Notes under the pieces: model-generated
The model's database searches: none
What the model was told of the DNA's origin: nothing
What the model saw: the letters and a program-made list of their open reading frames with translations, nothing else
Shown here: piece after piece, positions 24,466-35,210 of the stretch
Layout: each line of letters opens with the position of its first letter
How positions within the stretch are numbered: the stretch's first letter is position 1
Origin: Trichobilharzia szidati
Taxonomy: Eukaryota; Platyhelminthes; Trematoda; Strigeidida; Schistosomatidae
NCBI GenBank assembly: GCA_944472155.2
Contig: OX235273.1
Coordinates: 103,872,582-103,936,581, forward strand
Direction: 5' to 3'
Length of the DNA stretch: 64,000 nucleotides
Translations under genes and position numbers: made by a program

Positions 24466-24600
24466 TGTAGGATGAGATGAATGGATGGTCCAATGGTAGC
24501 ATACTTGGTAGTCACATGCTGGGTCCGGTTTCACTTCCCCTCCGAAGCACTTCAAAATGTTATCGAGCCTGTCGGCAACGGTTACAGAAACTTGGTAAAA
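24466..24600 (+). repeat. tRNA-like SINE fragment
   Basis: 'ggatggtccaatggtagcat' resembles a tRNA A-box region and 'gtccggtttcacttcccc' a decayed B box. The rest of the tail differs from family B. Confidence 0.4.
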
Positions 24601-24694
24601 GCTTTAAACCCTGTATTCTACTCGAAAAGCAAACACGGTGCCGAATTCTACTGTTATCATTAATTCACCGTTTCATTTATCCCTAGAAAATGTC

Positions 24695-25150
24695 TTCTCT
24701 AACCTATTACTATTATTATTATCAAACGGATCAGAAACTTGGTGGGTTAAAAAGAATATTTCCAACAGCCTGTTGCAGACCTTTATCAACAGCTGTCTTC
24801 GTTCCATACTGAAGATCAGATGGCCGGAATGAATCACCAACAAGAAACTATGAGAACAAACAAAACAAGAACCAATCGCTCAACAAATATGCAGGAGAAA
24901 GTGGAGATTGATTAGACACTCGCTGAGGAGGCCGCTGAGTGACATCGCGCGTCAAGCCATTGCTCGAGTGGAACACGAAAGGGAAGCGGCGAGTGGGGCG
25001 TCCAAGGGTGACATGGAGGAGATCGTATGAAGAGGAGTTGAAACAGTATGGACTAACATGGATGCAGGTGAAAAGTATAGCAGAAGACAGAAACAAGTGA
25101 AGACGTGCAGTAGAAGCCCTATGTTCCACTAGGAACCCAAGGGAACAATA
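24695..25150 (+). mobile_element. RTE 3' fragment
   Basis: Plus-strand copy with 'aacggatcagaaacttgg' (SETW motif), 'atgcaggagaaagtggag', 'ggaacacgaaagggaagc' and the 3' end 'tatgttccactaggaaccca' with an AAT-rich tail. Same subfamily as 28225-29123. Confidence 0.8.
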
Positions 25151-25194
25151 AAAACAAATAAATTATCAGACTGACGACAAAATCGGTTGCTTAA

Positions 25195-25385
25195 CCTTTA
25201 TTGTTTGGTTGATGGTGAATCTCTGAGTCAGGTTTCATCCTATTTTGGACTTATTATCTGGATGCACATGGATCCAAAACCAGTGATAGTATTCCCACTA
25301 GGAATCCAGTACTCAGCACTCATAGTTTCAGACACTAAAACGTTATGCACTAAACCATGAGAGTCACTTCTTCTGCAACGCGTAT
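25195..25385 (-). repeat. SM-alpha-like element, decayed
   Basis: Same order as 60850-61045: 'ttgatggtgaatctc', 'catcctattttggact', 'tatctggatgcacatgg', then a tRNA-like end 'aaacgttatgcactaaacca'. The CUGA part of the hammerhead core is gone, so no ribozyme is expected. Confidence 0.55.
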
Positions 25386-26067
25386 CGATGCGCCTACACA
25401 ATAAAAAACCTTTTACTGACTTCGTAAAGAAACCAGAAAAATAATTTCACCTAGACAACTTATTGATTTCTATGCAAAAAAGAAAAACAGAAACTACTCT
25501 GAATACTTAAATGTGTCTGGCTTGATCTTTCTAGAAAGTTCATTGAATTTTACTGAATGTATTAATTAATTTGCGTAAAATAAGACTTTTTAGTCACAAT
25601 AATCATTTTTTCTCCGTTATGATAATTAGACTGTATACATATGCATTTGAAGTAAATACGTATTTTCTTTTCGGTAATTCCTCACCGAGAAAGTAAGCAC
25701 CAGTTTTATAATGCTATATCCTATTGATTGAATCGTAGGAGTAGGTGGCTAACACTCACATCAACCAGTAGTTCTAAGTACTATCAGTACTGTCAGCCCA
25801 AAGAGTTAACCAGCCAGCACTTGACTGGTATGAACTGATCCGACTCTCTGAGGTGATTCATAACGGGGCAAACTACTACTTAGGCACTATAGTAGCATCT
25901 AGTTCCATATTATTTTGTTTTTTGGATATATGTCACACAGTGAAAGGGTATTATTTACTGAATGGCATTTCAAAAACAGCTGATTCAATAGATACAGCTT
26001 CAATTATCAACCCATCATTGACTGTTATATATATATATATATATATATATAGTATATATAAGTAGTG
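25386..26067. other. Unrecognised sequence with a TA microsatellite
   Basis: A TA run occupies about 26025-26058. Nothing else was recognised. Confidence 0.4.
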
Positions 26068-26330
26068 CCTCCATACAAAGACAGAACCTCTGAAACTTTA
26101 TGTAGAATTCTTAACAAAGCAGGAATAATAGAAGTCGCATCCAATCGCCCACAAATTGATTTAGAAGCGAATTATATCGGTTAAAGGATCCTGTGGAGCA
26201 CATTAAACAAAATAACAATCTCGTTTATCTAATACCTTACAATGACTGTGGAGTCAGATACATAGACCAAAGTAGTAGGATAGGGATGGCTAGTGAAATT
26301 CGGATTACTTGACCCTAAAAAGATTTTAAA
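26068..26330 (+). mobile_element. Penelope-like GIY-YIG endonuclease fragment
   Basis: With frame shifts, it reads first a segment like 'SETLCRILNKAGI' and then 'NNLVYLIPYNDCGVRYID', which matches the GIY-YIG core (Y-x-I-P-C-x-D-C...YIGQT) of Penelope-like elements. The second cysteine is kept and the YIG glycine is changed. It seems to come from a different Penelope lineage than the copies at 29.6-30.8 and 53.9-54.4 kb. Confidence 0.55.
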
Positions 26331-26461
26331 AAATCTAGAAAACTGTTCAGGTGTAGCATAACATGCAGTTGTACACAACTATACAGTAGGATGGGATAAG
26401 ATGGCAGGCTTAAAATCTAAAATAAGAAGGTGGAGGGAGGGATTTATGACTGAAGCCTTAT

Positions 26462-26655
26462 TTGGTTGGAGGATTTTATCGTGAGCTGACATCATTCAGA
26501 GAACCATTGGAAAACCTGGGAGTACTGGACAGCTGTTTCATCCTTTGATATAACTATAAAACTTGTGCACTGTGGTAGAGTATAACTCCATTATAGATAA
26601 GAATTTATTCTGATAAATCACACAGTGTTATACAATAATATTACTTCATTCACTA
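26462..26655 (+). repeat. Family A end joined to half of a foldback element
   Basis: 26462-26540 is a family A arm ('gtgagctgacatca', 'gagtactggacagctgtttc'). It changes abruptly to 'tttgatataactataaaact' and continues with the left half of the foldback element seen complete at 50047-50357. The same junction type occurs there, so both may belong to one composite family. Confidence 0.6.
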
Positions 26656-27800
26656 TGTAAAGGCTTTTAACAACGTCGATCGAGAGGTGATTCGGCAACT
26701 ACTTCGTTGCTACTGGATGCCGCCAACAATTATATACCTCACCCAACAGTTGCATGACTATGCTGCATACCAAGTAATCCATAACGGGAAACTTACGGAA
26801 TTCCTCGAAGTGAAGACGGGAGTAAGACAAGGCTGGCTGGCTGAGTACTATCTCTAATGATTTTCCTGATTGTGGTAGATTGGATAATGCGATAGACAGC
26901 GGACAGTGAGGAAACAAGCATAAAATGGACCCACACAAAAAACTTGGAGGATCTGGACTTCGTCAATGATCTGTCTGATTTCTTATAAACTGGAAGATAT
27001 GCAACTGAAAAGCAACATGTTGACAGAATAAGCATCCAAAGAAGATAGGACTTCAGGTAAACATAAGGAAAACAGGGGTGATGAAGATTCCTGGCTAACA
27101 CAAACAGCAACAACAACAGACAACAATCAGCATAAACGGAACAAATCTGAAAGAAGCAACCTCCTTCAACTACCTACCTACGGGAAGCATCGTTTCAACT
27201 ACAGGCGACAGCTGACGAGGATATCAAAGTCGAGGATTGGGAAAGCAAGGCAAGCTTTCATTACTCTCAAGTCTGTGTGGAGATCAAAAGCACTCTCAGC
27301 ATGAAAAATAAGATCCGGATTTTCAACTCCAATGTGAACTCAATTCTATTTACTAAATGGATCAGAGACTTGGCGCCGCGCCACATCGAACAAACTACAG
27401 ACTTTCATCAACAGCTGTCTTTGCTCAATACTACTCAAGATGAGATGGCCGGCCAGAAGAGATCAGCAATAGGGATCTCTGGGAGCCAGCCAATCAGGAA
27501 CCGAATGTGCAACAAATAAGCAGGAATAAATGGAGGTGGATTGGATTGGCCATATTCTGAGAAAACAAACCATCAAGTGACATCACACTACAGGTCATCT
27601 CTCGAGTGGAACCCGAACGGGAAGCGGCAAGTTGGTCGTCAGTATGAGGGTGACATGGAGGAGGTGATGTGAAGATAAGATGAAAGCATGTGGGCAGACG
27701 TGTAGCCAGCTTAAAACGTTGGCAGAGAACCGAACGCAATGAAGACTTGTGGCTGAAGCCCTATGTTCCTCTAGGAATTAAAGGAAACGATAATAATAAC
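26656..27800 (+). mobile_element. RTE element, 5'-truncated, RT to 3' end
   Basis: Starts within the RT ('gtaaaggcttttaacaacgt' encodes VKAFNNVD where VKAFDSVD is usual, so a catalytic Asp is Asn), then EVKTGVRQG at about 26810, an LDFVNDL active site (second Asp lost), and runs to the usual 3' end 'cctctaggaattaaagg' and an ATA tail at 27790. Frame broken in several places. Confidence 0.8.
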
Positions 27801-28224
27801 AGTGATCTTGCTGCTGTTATTAGTTATTATTACTGATGGTGTGACTATATGAATTGGTCTTGAGGATTAACAAACTGTGAGTGATGTGATGGCTGATAAT
27901 TAAAGAGGAAATGAAAATCTGGGTCGCAGTAGAATTCGAAACAGCAGTTTCCGATTTACTATTCCAGCTTTCTGTCATCTGATTTCCAACGCCCAACTGC
28001 TAACCACCTTATCATTCCACTGAAATCACCATGACTAACGCATATATGTTAATTAGAATTGACTGGAGAACGTCTAGTAGTTCATTATTCAAAAAATATG
28101 AAACCTTGCTGGTGTTTCAGTTAAACCATGACCTATTTAACACTTAAATCTCAAAACTCATCTGGTAGAGCACAAAACTAATGATCCAAAGGCCGATGGT
28201 CTGTGTCTCGCCGCGATCCAGAAT
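27801..28224. other. Mostly unrecognised; one tRNA-like fragment
   Basis: At about 28150-28210 a tRNA-like segment ('catctggtagagcacaaaac') resembles the one at 53636. The rest shows nothing. Confidence 0.4.
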
Positions 28225-29123
28225 TTCATTCAGCTTATCACCAATGATATTCCTAATTGTGGTGGACTAGATTATGCGTCAGACAGTGGGAAACGAGAAG
28301 ACAAGGATATCCTGGACTGACGTGAAGAACCCAGAAGACCTGGATTTCGTGCGTGGATGATTTATGTTTGATGTCACACAAAATCGAAGACTGACAAGCG
28401 AAAACCGACAAACTGGTCTAAGAAGCAGGAGGCGAAGACAGGACTCCAGGTGAACATAGACAAGATAGAGGTTATGAAAATAATCAACCAACAACAATAA
28501 CAGCAGCAGCAACATCCAGTGCTAATCACCATCAGCGGGAGGGATTACTTCATTCACTTATCTAGGGAGCATTGTTGCAACTACAGGAGGAACGGACGAG
28601 GATGTCAAATCGAGAATCGGGAAGGCGAGAAACACATTCATCAACCTGAAACCAATCTGGAAATCTTCGTCACTCAGCGTCAACAACAAAGTTTGGATTT
28701 TCAATACAAACGTCAAGTCAGTTCTTCTATACGGATCAGAAACTTGGCGGGTCACAAAGAATATTTCCAACAGGTTGCAGACCTTTATCAACAACTCTCT
28801 TCGCTCTTTACTGAAGATCAGATGGCTGGAAAGAATCACCAACAAGAAATTATGGGAACAAACAAAACAAGAACCAATTGCCCAAGAAATATGCAGGAGA
28901 AAGTGGAGATGGATTGGACACTCGCTGAGGAGGCCGCTGGGTGACATCGAGCGTCAGGCCAGTGATCGAGTGGAACCTGAAGGGGAAGCGGCGATTGGGA
29001 TGTCCAAGGGTGACATGGAGGAGATCGTGTGAAGAGGAGTTGAAACAGCATGGACTAACATGGATGCAGGTGAAAAGTACATCAGAAGACAGAAGCAAGT
29101 GGAAACGTGCAGTTGAAGCCCTA
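28225..29123 (+). mobile_element. RTE element, 5'-truncated, ends at assembly gap
   Basis: Begins in the RT near the SPMIFLIVVDWIMR motif (about 28245) and reads an LDFV-DDL active site with a frame slip, then the LYGSETW and WRWIGHSLRRP segments. It stops at 29123, at the usual 3' phrase 'gaagcccta', exactly where the N run begins. The frame 28775-29032 is the longest intact piece. Confidence 0.8.
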
Positions 29124-29620
29124 NNNNNNNNNNNNNNNNNNNNNNNNNNNNNNNNNNNNNNNNNNNNNNNNNNNNNNNNNNNNNNNNNNNNNNNNNNNNN
29201 NNNNNNNNNNNNNNNNNNNNNNNNNNNNNNNNNNNNNNNNNNNNNNNNNNNNNNNNNNNNNNNNNNNNNNNNNNNNNNNNNNNNNNNNNNNNNNNNNNNN
29301 NNNNNNNNNNNNNNNNNNNNNNNNNNNNNNNNNNNNNNNNNNNNNNNNNNNNNNNNNNNNNNNNNNNNNNNNNNNNNNNNNNNNNNNNNNNNNNNNNNNN
29401 NNNNNNNNNNNNNNNNNNNNNNNNNNNNNNNNNNNNNNNNNNNNNNNNNNNNNNNNNNNNNNNNNNNNNNNNNNNNNNNNNNNNNNNNNNNNNNNNNNNN
29501 NNNNNNNNNNNNNNNNNNNNNNNNNNNNNNNNNNNNNNNNNNNNNNNNNNNNNNNNNNNNNNNNNNNNNNNNNNNNNNNNNNNNNNNNNNNNNNNNNNNN
29601 NNNNNNNNNNNNNNNNNNNN
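29124..29620. other. Assembly gap (N)
   Basis: A run of 497 N. Open frames that cross it are artefacts. It begins inside a high-copy RTE 3' end, so repeat collapse is a likely cause. Confidence 0.99.
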
Positions 29621-29629
29621 AGCTTGAAA

Positions 29630-30800
29630 GACCACTGTGGCGATGCTACGTGGCTAGAGTTCACGAGAATTGAGCTAGTAGCTGTCTTTCATTGTCCTTT
29701 TGCTAACCATTCTAGGTAATGTTCAGAGATGCGTTTTGAAAGTGTACTCTTTGTGCGGCGAATATAACTAGTTCCAGACGAGCAGGTGAACTTATAAACA
29801 CACACTGAAGTGGCCCAATGTGGTAGTTTATCCTTCACACATTCATTGATCATTTGTCGGCTGTGGAAATTGGTCTGTAGCTCAGCTGAAGAGAAAACTT
29901 TTTTCAGTGATCTGTATAAGTGGTTCTTGAGAATGTCAGCTGTGTTATCACCTTTAAATTCAACGTTCACGAATAGCAGAATCTTTGGCACCGTTTGGAT
30001 TCTCTCGGGTTTTTACTTACGTGTCATACCTTTCTCGATATATCTTCAAGTAAATTCACTTTCTCTGAGGAATTGTCGGAGTCGCTCCAGTTCACCATCT
30101 ATCGTATCACCAATGCACATCCTTTTCATTCTCAGTGAAAACCAGTGGATGAGATTTCTCTTTATTTTCTCAAAGGAACCCAACTATGAAAATTCGTGTA
30201 TTGACCATTTCATCAAGGTTTCCTGTAGATTGATTTTCGAAGAGAACCGTCAAATCTCTTTCTTAACAAAACGTCAATAAAATGGAATTCCGAGTTCATC
30301 TCTGATTCCGACGTGAACTCGATAGCATGATGGTAGTTGTTGAAATCCCTAGTTATTATTTCGATGTTAGCATTCTCGTCACATATGCTGAAAGTATAAT
30401 CCATGTATCTTTGATACATATGAAAACTATCGATAGTGGATAGTAACATACTATTCTCTAGACTTACCAAAAAGCAGTTTGCAAGTAAAGGAATTAATTG
30501 CAACCCCATTGACACTACATCTCATTGTCTCTACAGTGTGTTATTAAACTTGAACTGGATATTGGAAGTGCATCTCAATAGTAGTTCCTTTGAACAGTGG
30601 ATCGAAACACCCACGTCCATATTACTATCCACATTGAATTCGCATAGAAAACAAATTCTTTCAGTGAGAGGAACATTGGTGAAGAGAGACGTAACATCAG
30701 GAGATACAATTTCCTTCCGGGATACATTTTCACCAGTTATTGCTACATGGACACTCAACTATGCTTCTTTTCATTCAATAACAATTTTGACCTCAAGAAA
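29630..30800 (-). mobile_element. Penelope-like element, RT and GIY-YIG, broken
   Basis: Three minus-strand frames in the right order. 30758-30531 is the early RT part (a VSPDVTSLFTNVPL segment and KELLLRCT). 30515-30213 holds the active site, which reads YMDY instead of Y-x-DD, so the second catalytic aspartate is lost. 29991-29689 is the GIY-YIG endonuclease (CVYKFTCSSGTSYIRRTKS, then ISEH). The YIG glycine is also replaced (YIR). Established knowledge: RT plus GIY-YIG is the hallmark of Penelope-like elements. This copy is not functional. Confidence 0.85.
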
Positions 30801-31300
30801 TTTCTAACCCTCATTTTCTTAGTTCCACTGGGTAACACGTAATTTCTAACTCTTACTTTTACTTTTAAGGCCAAAACTGAGCAATTGTATCAATAATGTC
30901 ACCCTCATTACTCAACAATCAACTATTATACATGTTTGTCAAATATAACTACGACTGTACAGCAGCTGTGAAGATGATTTTGCCAATAAAGCGAATTTCA
31001 TTCGCTCAGTTGCCTTTCCTTTCATTCAATATATCATGAATAGTGACACACATGTCTTACAGTAACACCCGAAATTTATCTCGTCTCGAATAATAATCAC
31101 TCCCTTTGAACCTTACATACACGTCAAATTCATATCCACACAAAAATATTCACACAGAATCGCACACATTCACTTCACGTTGACACTCATGTCGATACAG
31201 AAGTTGGTAGAAGTGAGCACTGAAAAGCATGAACGAGCAAACAAGCACACGAGCACACACAAGTCACGAAACACACTACGATTTCCAGTGATTGTCAAAT
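30801..31300. other. No recognised feature; downstream side of the secreted-protein exon
   Basis: On the minus strand this follows the splice donor at 31306, so it should be intron and may hide further very small exons. None could be identified by eye. Confidence 0.4.
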
Positions 31301-31306
31301 ACTCAC

Positions 31307-31364
31307 CGTGCACATTGTAGATGGCAATGACAGTGATTAAGCAGAAGACCAGATAGTGTTTCAT
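31307..31364 (-). CDS. Signal-peptide exon of a candidate small secreted protein (copy 1)
   Basis: Minus-strand exon of 58 nt. The ATG at 31364-31362 opens 19 codons (MKHYLVFCLITVIAIYNVH) plus one base, then a consensus donor GTGAGT at 31306-31301. The peptide has a basic start and a hydrophobic core, typical of a secretory signal. The next residue would be Gly, completed across the intron (phase 1). The upstream in-frame ATG at 31418 is less likely, because it would put a basic stretch before the signal. A TATA-like box lies about 85-90 bp upstream. A paralogous exon of the same length and phase lies at 32591-32648. The layout resembles schistosome micro-exon or other small secreted-protein genes, but I cannot name the family and no downstream exon was found. 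Confidence 0.6.
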
Positions 31365-31446
31365 CTCTCCTCCTCCTCTTAATACTCTTCGTGTAATGAA
31401 CTCGAAGTAGCGACTCACTCAACATGAGACAATTCATACACTCACT

Positions 31447-31458
31447 CACTTATATACT
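31447..31458 (-). promoter_or_regulatory. TATA-like box of secreted exon copy 1
   Basis: The minus strand reads 'gagtatataagtg'. It sits about 85-90 bp before the ATG at 31364, leaving room for a short 5' leader. Position and sequence are suggestive only. Confidence 0.4.
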
Positions 31459-31496
31459 CATTGCTCATTATTCACATACACTTGATTAGCATATCA

Positions 31497-31900
31497 CACA
31501 TCATATTTCTCAGGCACGTGATGAGGATATACTTGGACTCTCATGTGACGATGATTCAAACAACCTTATTAATTTCATGGTTTATCAGTTGTTTACTCAT
31601 TTATAACCTCATCTGCTTCCTCAAATGATATTTAATTTTGACTGATGACACGTAGACTTGCTTCACATGTTATTGTCAATCATCATATGTTTCTGTATGG
31701 GAATGCGGTGTCACAATATCACTCACCACATTTTGCACGCATTTGGTGAGGACATCCATAGACTCTCACCTGATGACCATTAATTCACAGAATCTTGTTG
31801 GTGTCATGTTTTATCGACCATTCGCTTATTGGCCACCTCATCCGCCCCCATCGATTATATGCGATTGTTTTGCTTTGGTGACCCAGTTACACGCATGAAC
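31497..31900. repeat. Diverged tandem duplication, period about 228 bp
   Basis: The segment from 31497 ('catttctcaggcacgtgatg'-like, 'ggactctcatgtgac', 'cctcatctgc') recurs with the same order from about 31725 ('cacgcatttggtgaggac', 'agactctcacctgatgacc', 'cctcatccgcc'). Similarity by eye is moderate. It lies between the two signal-peptide exons. Confidence 0.55.
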
Positions 31901-32270
31901 GATTTGCGTCTATCATTCACAAAACAACTGTGCTATTCATCGCTGTTGGTTCATTCCGTGAATCATCTTTTGTAACCTCACCCCACTTTCATCAATCCTA
32001 TTCAGTCTTTCTCATATCATGACCTTATTTCGTGATCTGGTTCAACTTTCTCGTCTTAACTGTTTGTCCAATGTGCTGGATCAGTTATAGACACAAACAG
32101 TTAAGACGAGAAAGTTGAACCTGATCACGAAATGAGGTCATCATATGAGAAAGACTGAATATGATTGATGAAATTGTGGTGGTGTTACAAAAGATGATTC
32201 ATGGAATGAACCAACAGCGATGAATAGCACAATTGTTCTGTGAATGAAAGACGCAAACATTCCATGCGTG
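31891..32270. repeat. Large inverted repeat, arms about 177 bp, loop 25 bp
   Basis: Left arm 31891-32067, right arm 32093-32270. The inner about 30 bp of each arm ('actttctcgtcttaactgtt' and its complement) match exactly, and the rest shows scattered mismatches and small indels. Transcribed or single-stranded, this would form a long hairpin. It lies between the two paralogous signal-peptide exons. Confidence 0.85.
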
Positions 32271-32590
32271 GAATGCGTTCAGAATTATAGCGGTTGTAAT
32301 TTACTGCGTAACGGGACAACACATGCAGACGACTTTAGATGCATATGAAATGGTGAAGAAAATGGTTGTCAAAGCCATCGAATAATACGATCCGAAGTAT
32401 ATTATCTAATTCTACATTATTGACACCTCGACTGCGGGGTTTCGTTAGTCCATCATTTATCAGATCGCCGGGTGCAGCGTTTCCTATAGGACGTGACATA
32501 TAATGTTCAGAAGTCAAATTAAACGCAATCGATAAATTATACACACAAGTCACAAAACACTACAATTCCTAGCGATTGTCCAATACTCAC

Positions 32591-32648
32591 CGTGCACATT
32601 GTAGATTGTAATGACTATGATTAAGCTGAAGACCAGATAGTGCTGCAT
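32591..32648 (-). CDS. Signal-peptide exon of a candidate small secreted protein (copy 2)
   Basis: Minus-strand exon of 58 nt: ATG at 32648-32646, 19 codons (MQHYLVFSLIIVITIYNVH) plus one base, then a donor GTGAGT at 32590-32585. Compared with copy 1, 13 of 19 residues are the same, and length, splice phase and the 'cactggaaat'-like intron start are kept. A TATA-like box lies about 50 bp upstream. Its intron would cover the inverted repeat and the tandem repeat, and run toward copy 1. Whether it has its own downstream exons or is a decayed duplicate is not clear. Confidence 0.55.
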
Positions 32649-32692
32649 CTTTCCTGCTTTCACACTTTATGTCTTGCGTCTGAGCAATTCTC

Positions 32693-32704
32693 TGTTTATA
32701 TCTT
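32693..32704 (-). promoter_or_regulatory. TATA-like box of secreted exon copy 2
   Basis: The minus strand reads 'aagatataaaca' about 50 bp before the ATG at 32648. Suggestive only. Confidence 0.35.
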
Positions 32705-33146
32705 TTCTGCTTTAGAATAGGTGAAGTTGTGATGTTTATAAGTGACTGAAAATGACGTACTTGAATGTTAGAATGATGGCACACATAATGTTGTAGTATT
32801 TAACGCATGTAAAATGTAAGAGATATAATAATTTTTTTAAACTCTTTATGAATTTATCTAAATTTCAAAGTACAAATAGGTGGAGGGGTATATGATAGAA
32901 CATAGAATTATCTAACAGGCAATGTTAGCTTACAAGTTTAAAAATCAACTCTAGAAAATTGTATTTCATAAGAGTGGAATTTGCTCAATGAGCTAAAATT
33001 CACTAATATGGATGATTAATCAGTATAATCGAGAACAAATTTCAGTTACCGTGGCAATGAGAAATCGATCACAGTCTTTTTCTCTATGTATATGTTTGTC
33101 TGCAATCACTTCGTTAATTCGTAGTAAATTTGACTGTTATTTGTAC
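32705..33146. other. AT-rich sequence, nothing recognised
   Basis: No repeat or coding frame was recognised between the TATA-like box and the 33.1 kb hairpin. Confidence 0.4.
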
Positions 33147-33336
33147 TATGAGTTGATCACGGACTGATATCAGTTAGAGAACCAATGAAAACCAGGGAGT
33201 ACTGGACAGCTGCTGTTTCATCCTAGTTTGGGAATCATCGGCAGTACGCACCCACTGGGATTCGAAACAGCAGCTGTCCAGTACTCCCTGGTTTTCATTG
33301 GTTCTCTAACTGATATCAGTCCGTGATCAACTCATA
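33147..33336. repeat. Perfect 73-bp inverted repeat made of family A arms
   Basis: 33147-33219 and 33264-33336 are exact reverse complements over 73 bp, separated by 44 bp. The arms contain 'gttagagaaccaatg' and 'gggagtactggacagctg', i.e. family A terminus. The loop still carries 'cccactgggattcgaaa', a remnant of the usual core, most of which is deleted. Exact identity of the arms implies recent origin, gene conversion or an assembly/sequencing artefact. Confidence 0.9.
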
Positions 33337-34893
33337 AAACATAACTAATCCTTACAAACCAAACTATAGAAAATGTTATTTGTACATTTAATATTTTTAC
33401 CGATTAGGATATCTTGGACAAAATGTTGCGTATCCACGAGGTGTCTATGAATTGTATTTTGAGAATATATGCTTCGCTTTAGGTGGAAAGTTTTTTTGGA
33501 CTATGCTCAGGAAACTGGACAGAAGCTATTCGTTCTGTCCTTTCAATGTAATTGGTGACACACTGGCAGATAAACTTGTAGATGCTTTTGGAAATACCAT
33601 CGGCAGAGTACTTATCCAGTTTACATTGACTTAGTGAGCATGTGTTACAGTATAACGATAGGAGTTTAGCTACAGGGAGACATCGTTTTACTGCTCATTT
33701 TATTCTTTTGTGAATTCTTTGGGTTACTGCTTCTCCTTTGAATGCAAGAGAAATAAAGGCTTGTGGAGTCCTGAAAAATAAATCTATACAGTTTTCACTT
33801 CTGTTTAACCAACTTCTTTGTAGAATATAAGAAACTTTCGCGTTAGAATGAAAATATAGTTGTGCTGTCCTTCCCTTCGTCTTCTCAATGATTTCTACTG
33901 TCTACTTGCCCTGCTATTCTTTGGGACTTAAAGGAACATCTCATTGTTGTCCATAGACCCGTCAAAACCGGACACAGCCCAGTAGTGAACCGTATCTGTG
34001 GATGATACTGTTAATTTGTAGAAGTGAACTATCACTCTATTCTCAAGTAATTTTTACCATTTTATAACTAACTTATCCATACATCTATAATAGACTGTCT
34101 CAGTATCTTTCGTCGTCTTGGAGTTTTATTCTGATATATCGTACATTTATTGAGCTTTTCGTTTTATCCTCTATAGACTTTCTAATTTTTCACAGCTGAG
34201 GATTTCAATTTTTCGCCTTTTTATCCAACTATACTTGATTATAGATCCCTTGAGATATTCATTCCCACTTAGGCATTTTTCAACAAAACCTAGATATTTT
34301 TCCAGCTAGGTGGACGAAGACAACTTCTTAGAGTGGCCTCACTAATGCACGCTTACAGCTTATAAGAGAGAAGCAGTTTTTGCGAAGATATTGTCCGGTC
34401 CAGATTTCTTTTCTATAGATGTACTTTTTGGTCATACAATCACTTTTCTGGGCTTTAATTTTGGGCTACCGAAAATGTCATCTTCCATCAATTTACATTT
34501 TGCTACGACTAGCTTCCATATTTTTGTCTTGATCAATCATAAATGCCTTCAAATAGTATTATTCGCAATAGCGTATTTTCAAAGCATTTTCAGGCAAAGT
34601 TAAGCTATCATAGCCAAAACCACAGTGACTTTGGACAGCTAATCAGAATTTAGATACAAAAAGTCGCATAATCGTTGAAAAATACACTAAAATATATTTC
34701 AAACTTGCTATTACACCGTATAGTTGCAGCTTACGTGGTGTAAGAATATCTTCCAGTCAATACACAGATGATCCATAGAGAAATTTTACCATGCGCGATA
34801 TACCCATTGATCCAGGTGACTGTACTTCATGGTAATTTGAGATCCATCGATATTTCTGACACTATTCTCCAACCTACTCTCAACTCTCACCAT
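33337..34893. other. 1.5 kb with nothing recognised
   Basis: Short open frames at 33452-33634 and 34391-34603 show no family resemblance. No repeat landmark was seen. Confidence 0.4.
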
Positions 34894-34980
34894 AATCCTA
34901 ACCCTAACTTTAACCATAAACCTAACATTAACCCTAGACCCGAAACCTTAATCTGAAAAGCTATAACCCTACCTAATAGT
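34894..34980 (-). repeat. Degenerate telomere-like CCCTAA tract
   Basis: Interrupted units related to CCCTAA ('cataatcctaaccctaac', 'cctaacattaaccctagac', later 'ataaccctacc'). Schistosome telomeres use TTAGGG. This internal tract is imperfect and only about 90 bp. Confidence 0.6.
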
Positions 34981-35210
34981 ACAGATTCGCAGAAAAAGTG
35001 CCTAGTAAATACGCGGAATACGGTATCTATCGTTTCCACATCCAAAAAGATAGGCATGATTTGATTTGGAATCATTTTTCATAGCATTCCCTTTGTCTGA
35101 TTGGTTCTTGAAGGTCAACTTTTGAAAGACTTAGACTTCGGTTATGATACTTCAACTTCGCTCCTTTCAGACCTATTAAGTTCATTAAAACAATTAGTCC
35201 CTTTGATAAG

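Noticed and set aside
28850..29673. Long open frames of 188-261 codons across the first N run
   Set aside because: They exist only because unknown bases are read as open. The true sequence is missing.
32335..32553. A hammerhead-like segment and a 72-codon frame on the minus strand
   Set aside because: A CTGAT and a CGAAAC motif occur, but the CUGANGA core is not intact and no consistent stem II was found. The frame has no recognisable protein.
33452..33634. Small gene at 33452-33634
   Set aside because: Sixty codons without similarity, promoter or splice context. Expected by chance in AT-rich DNA of this length.
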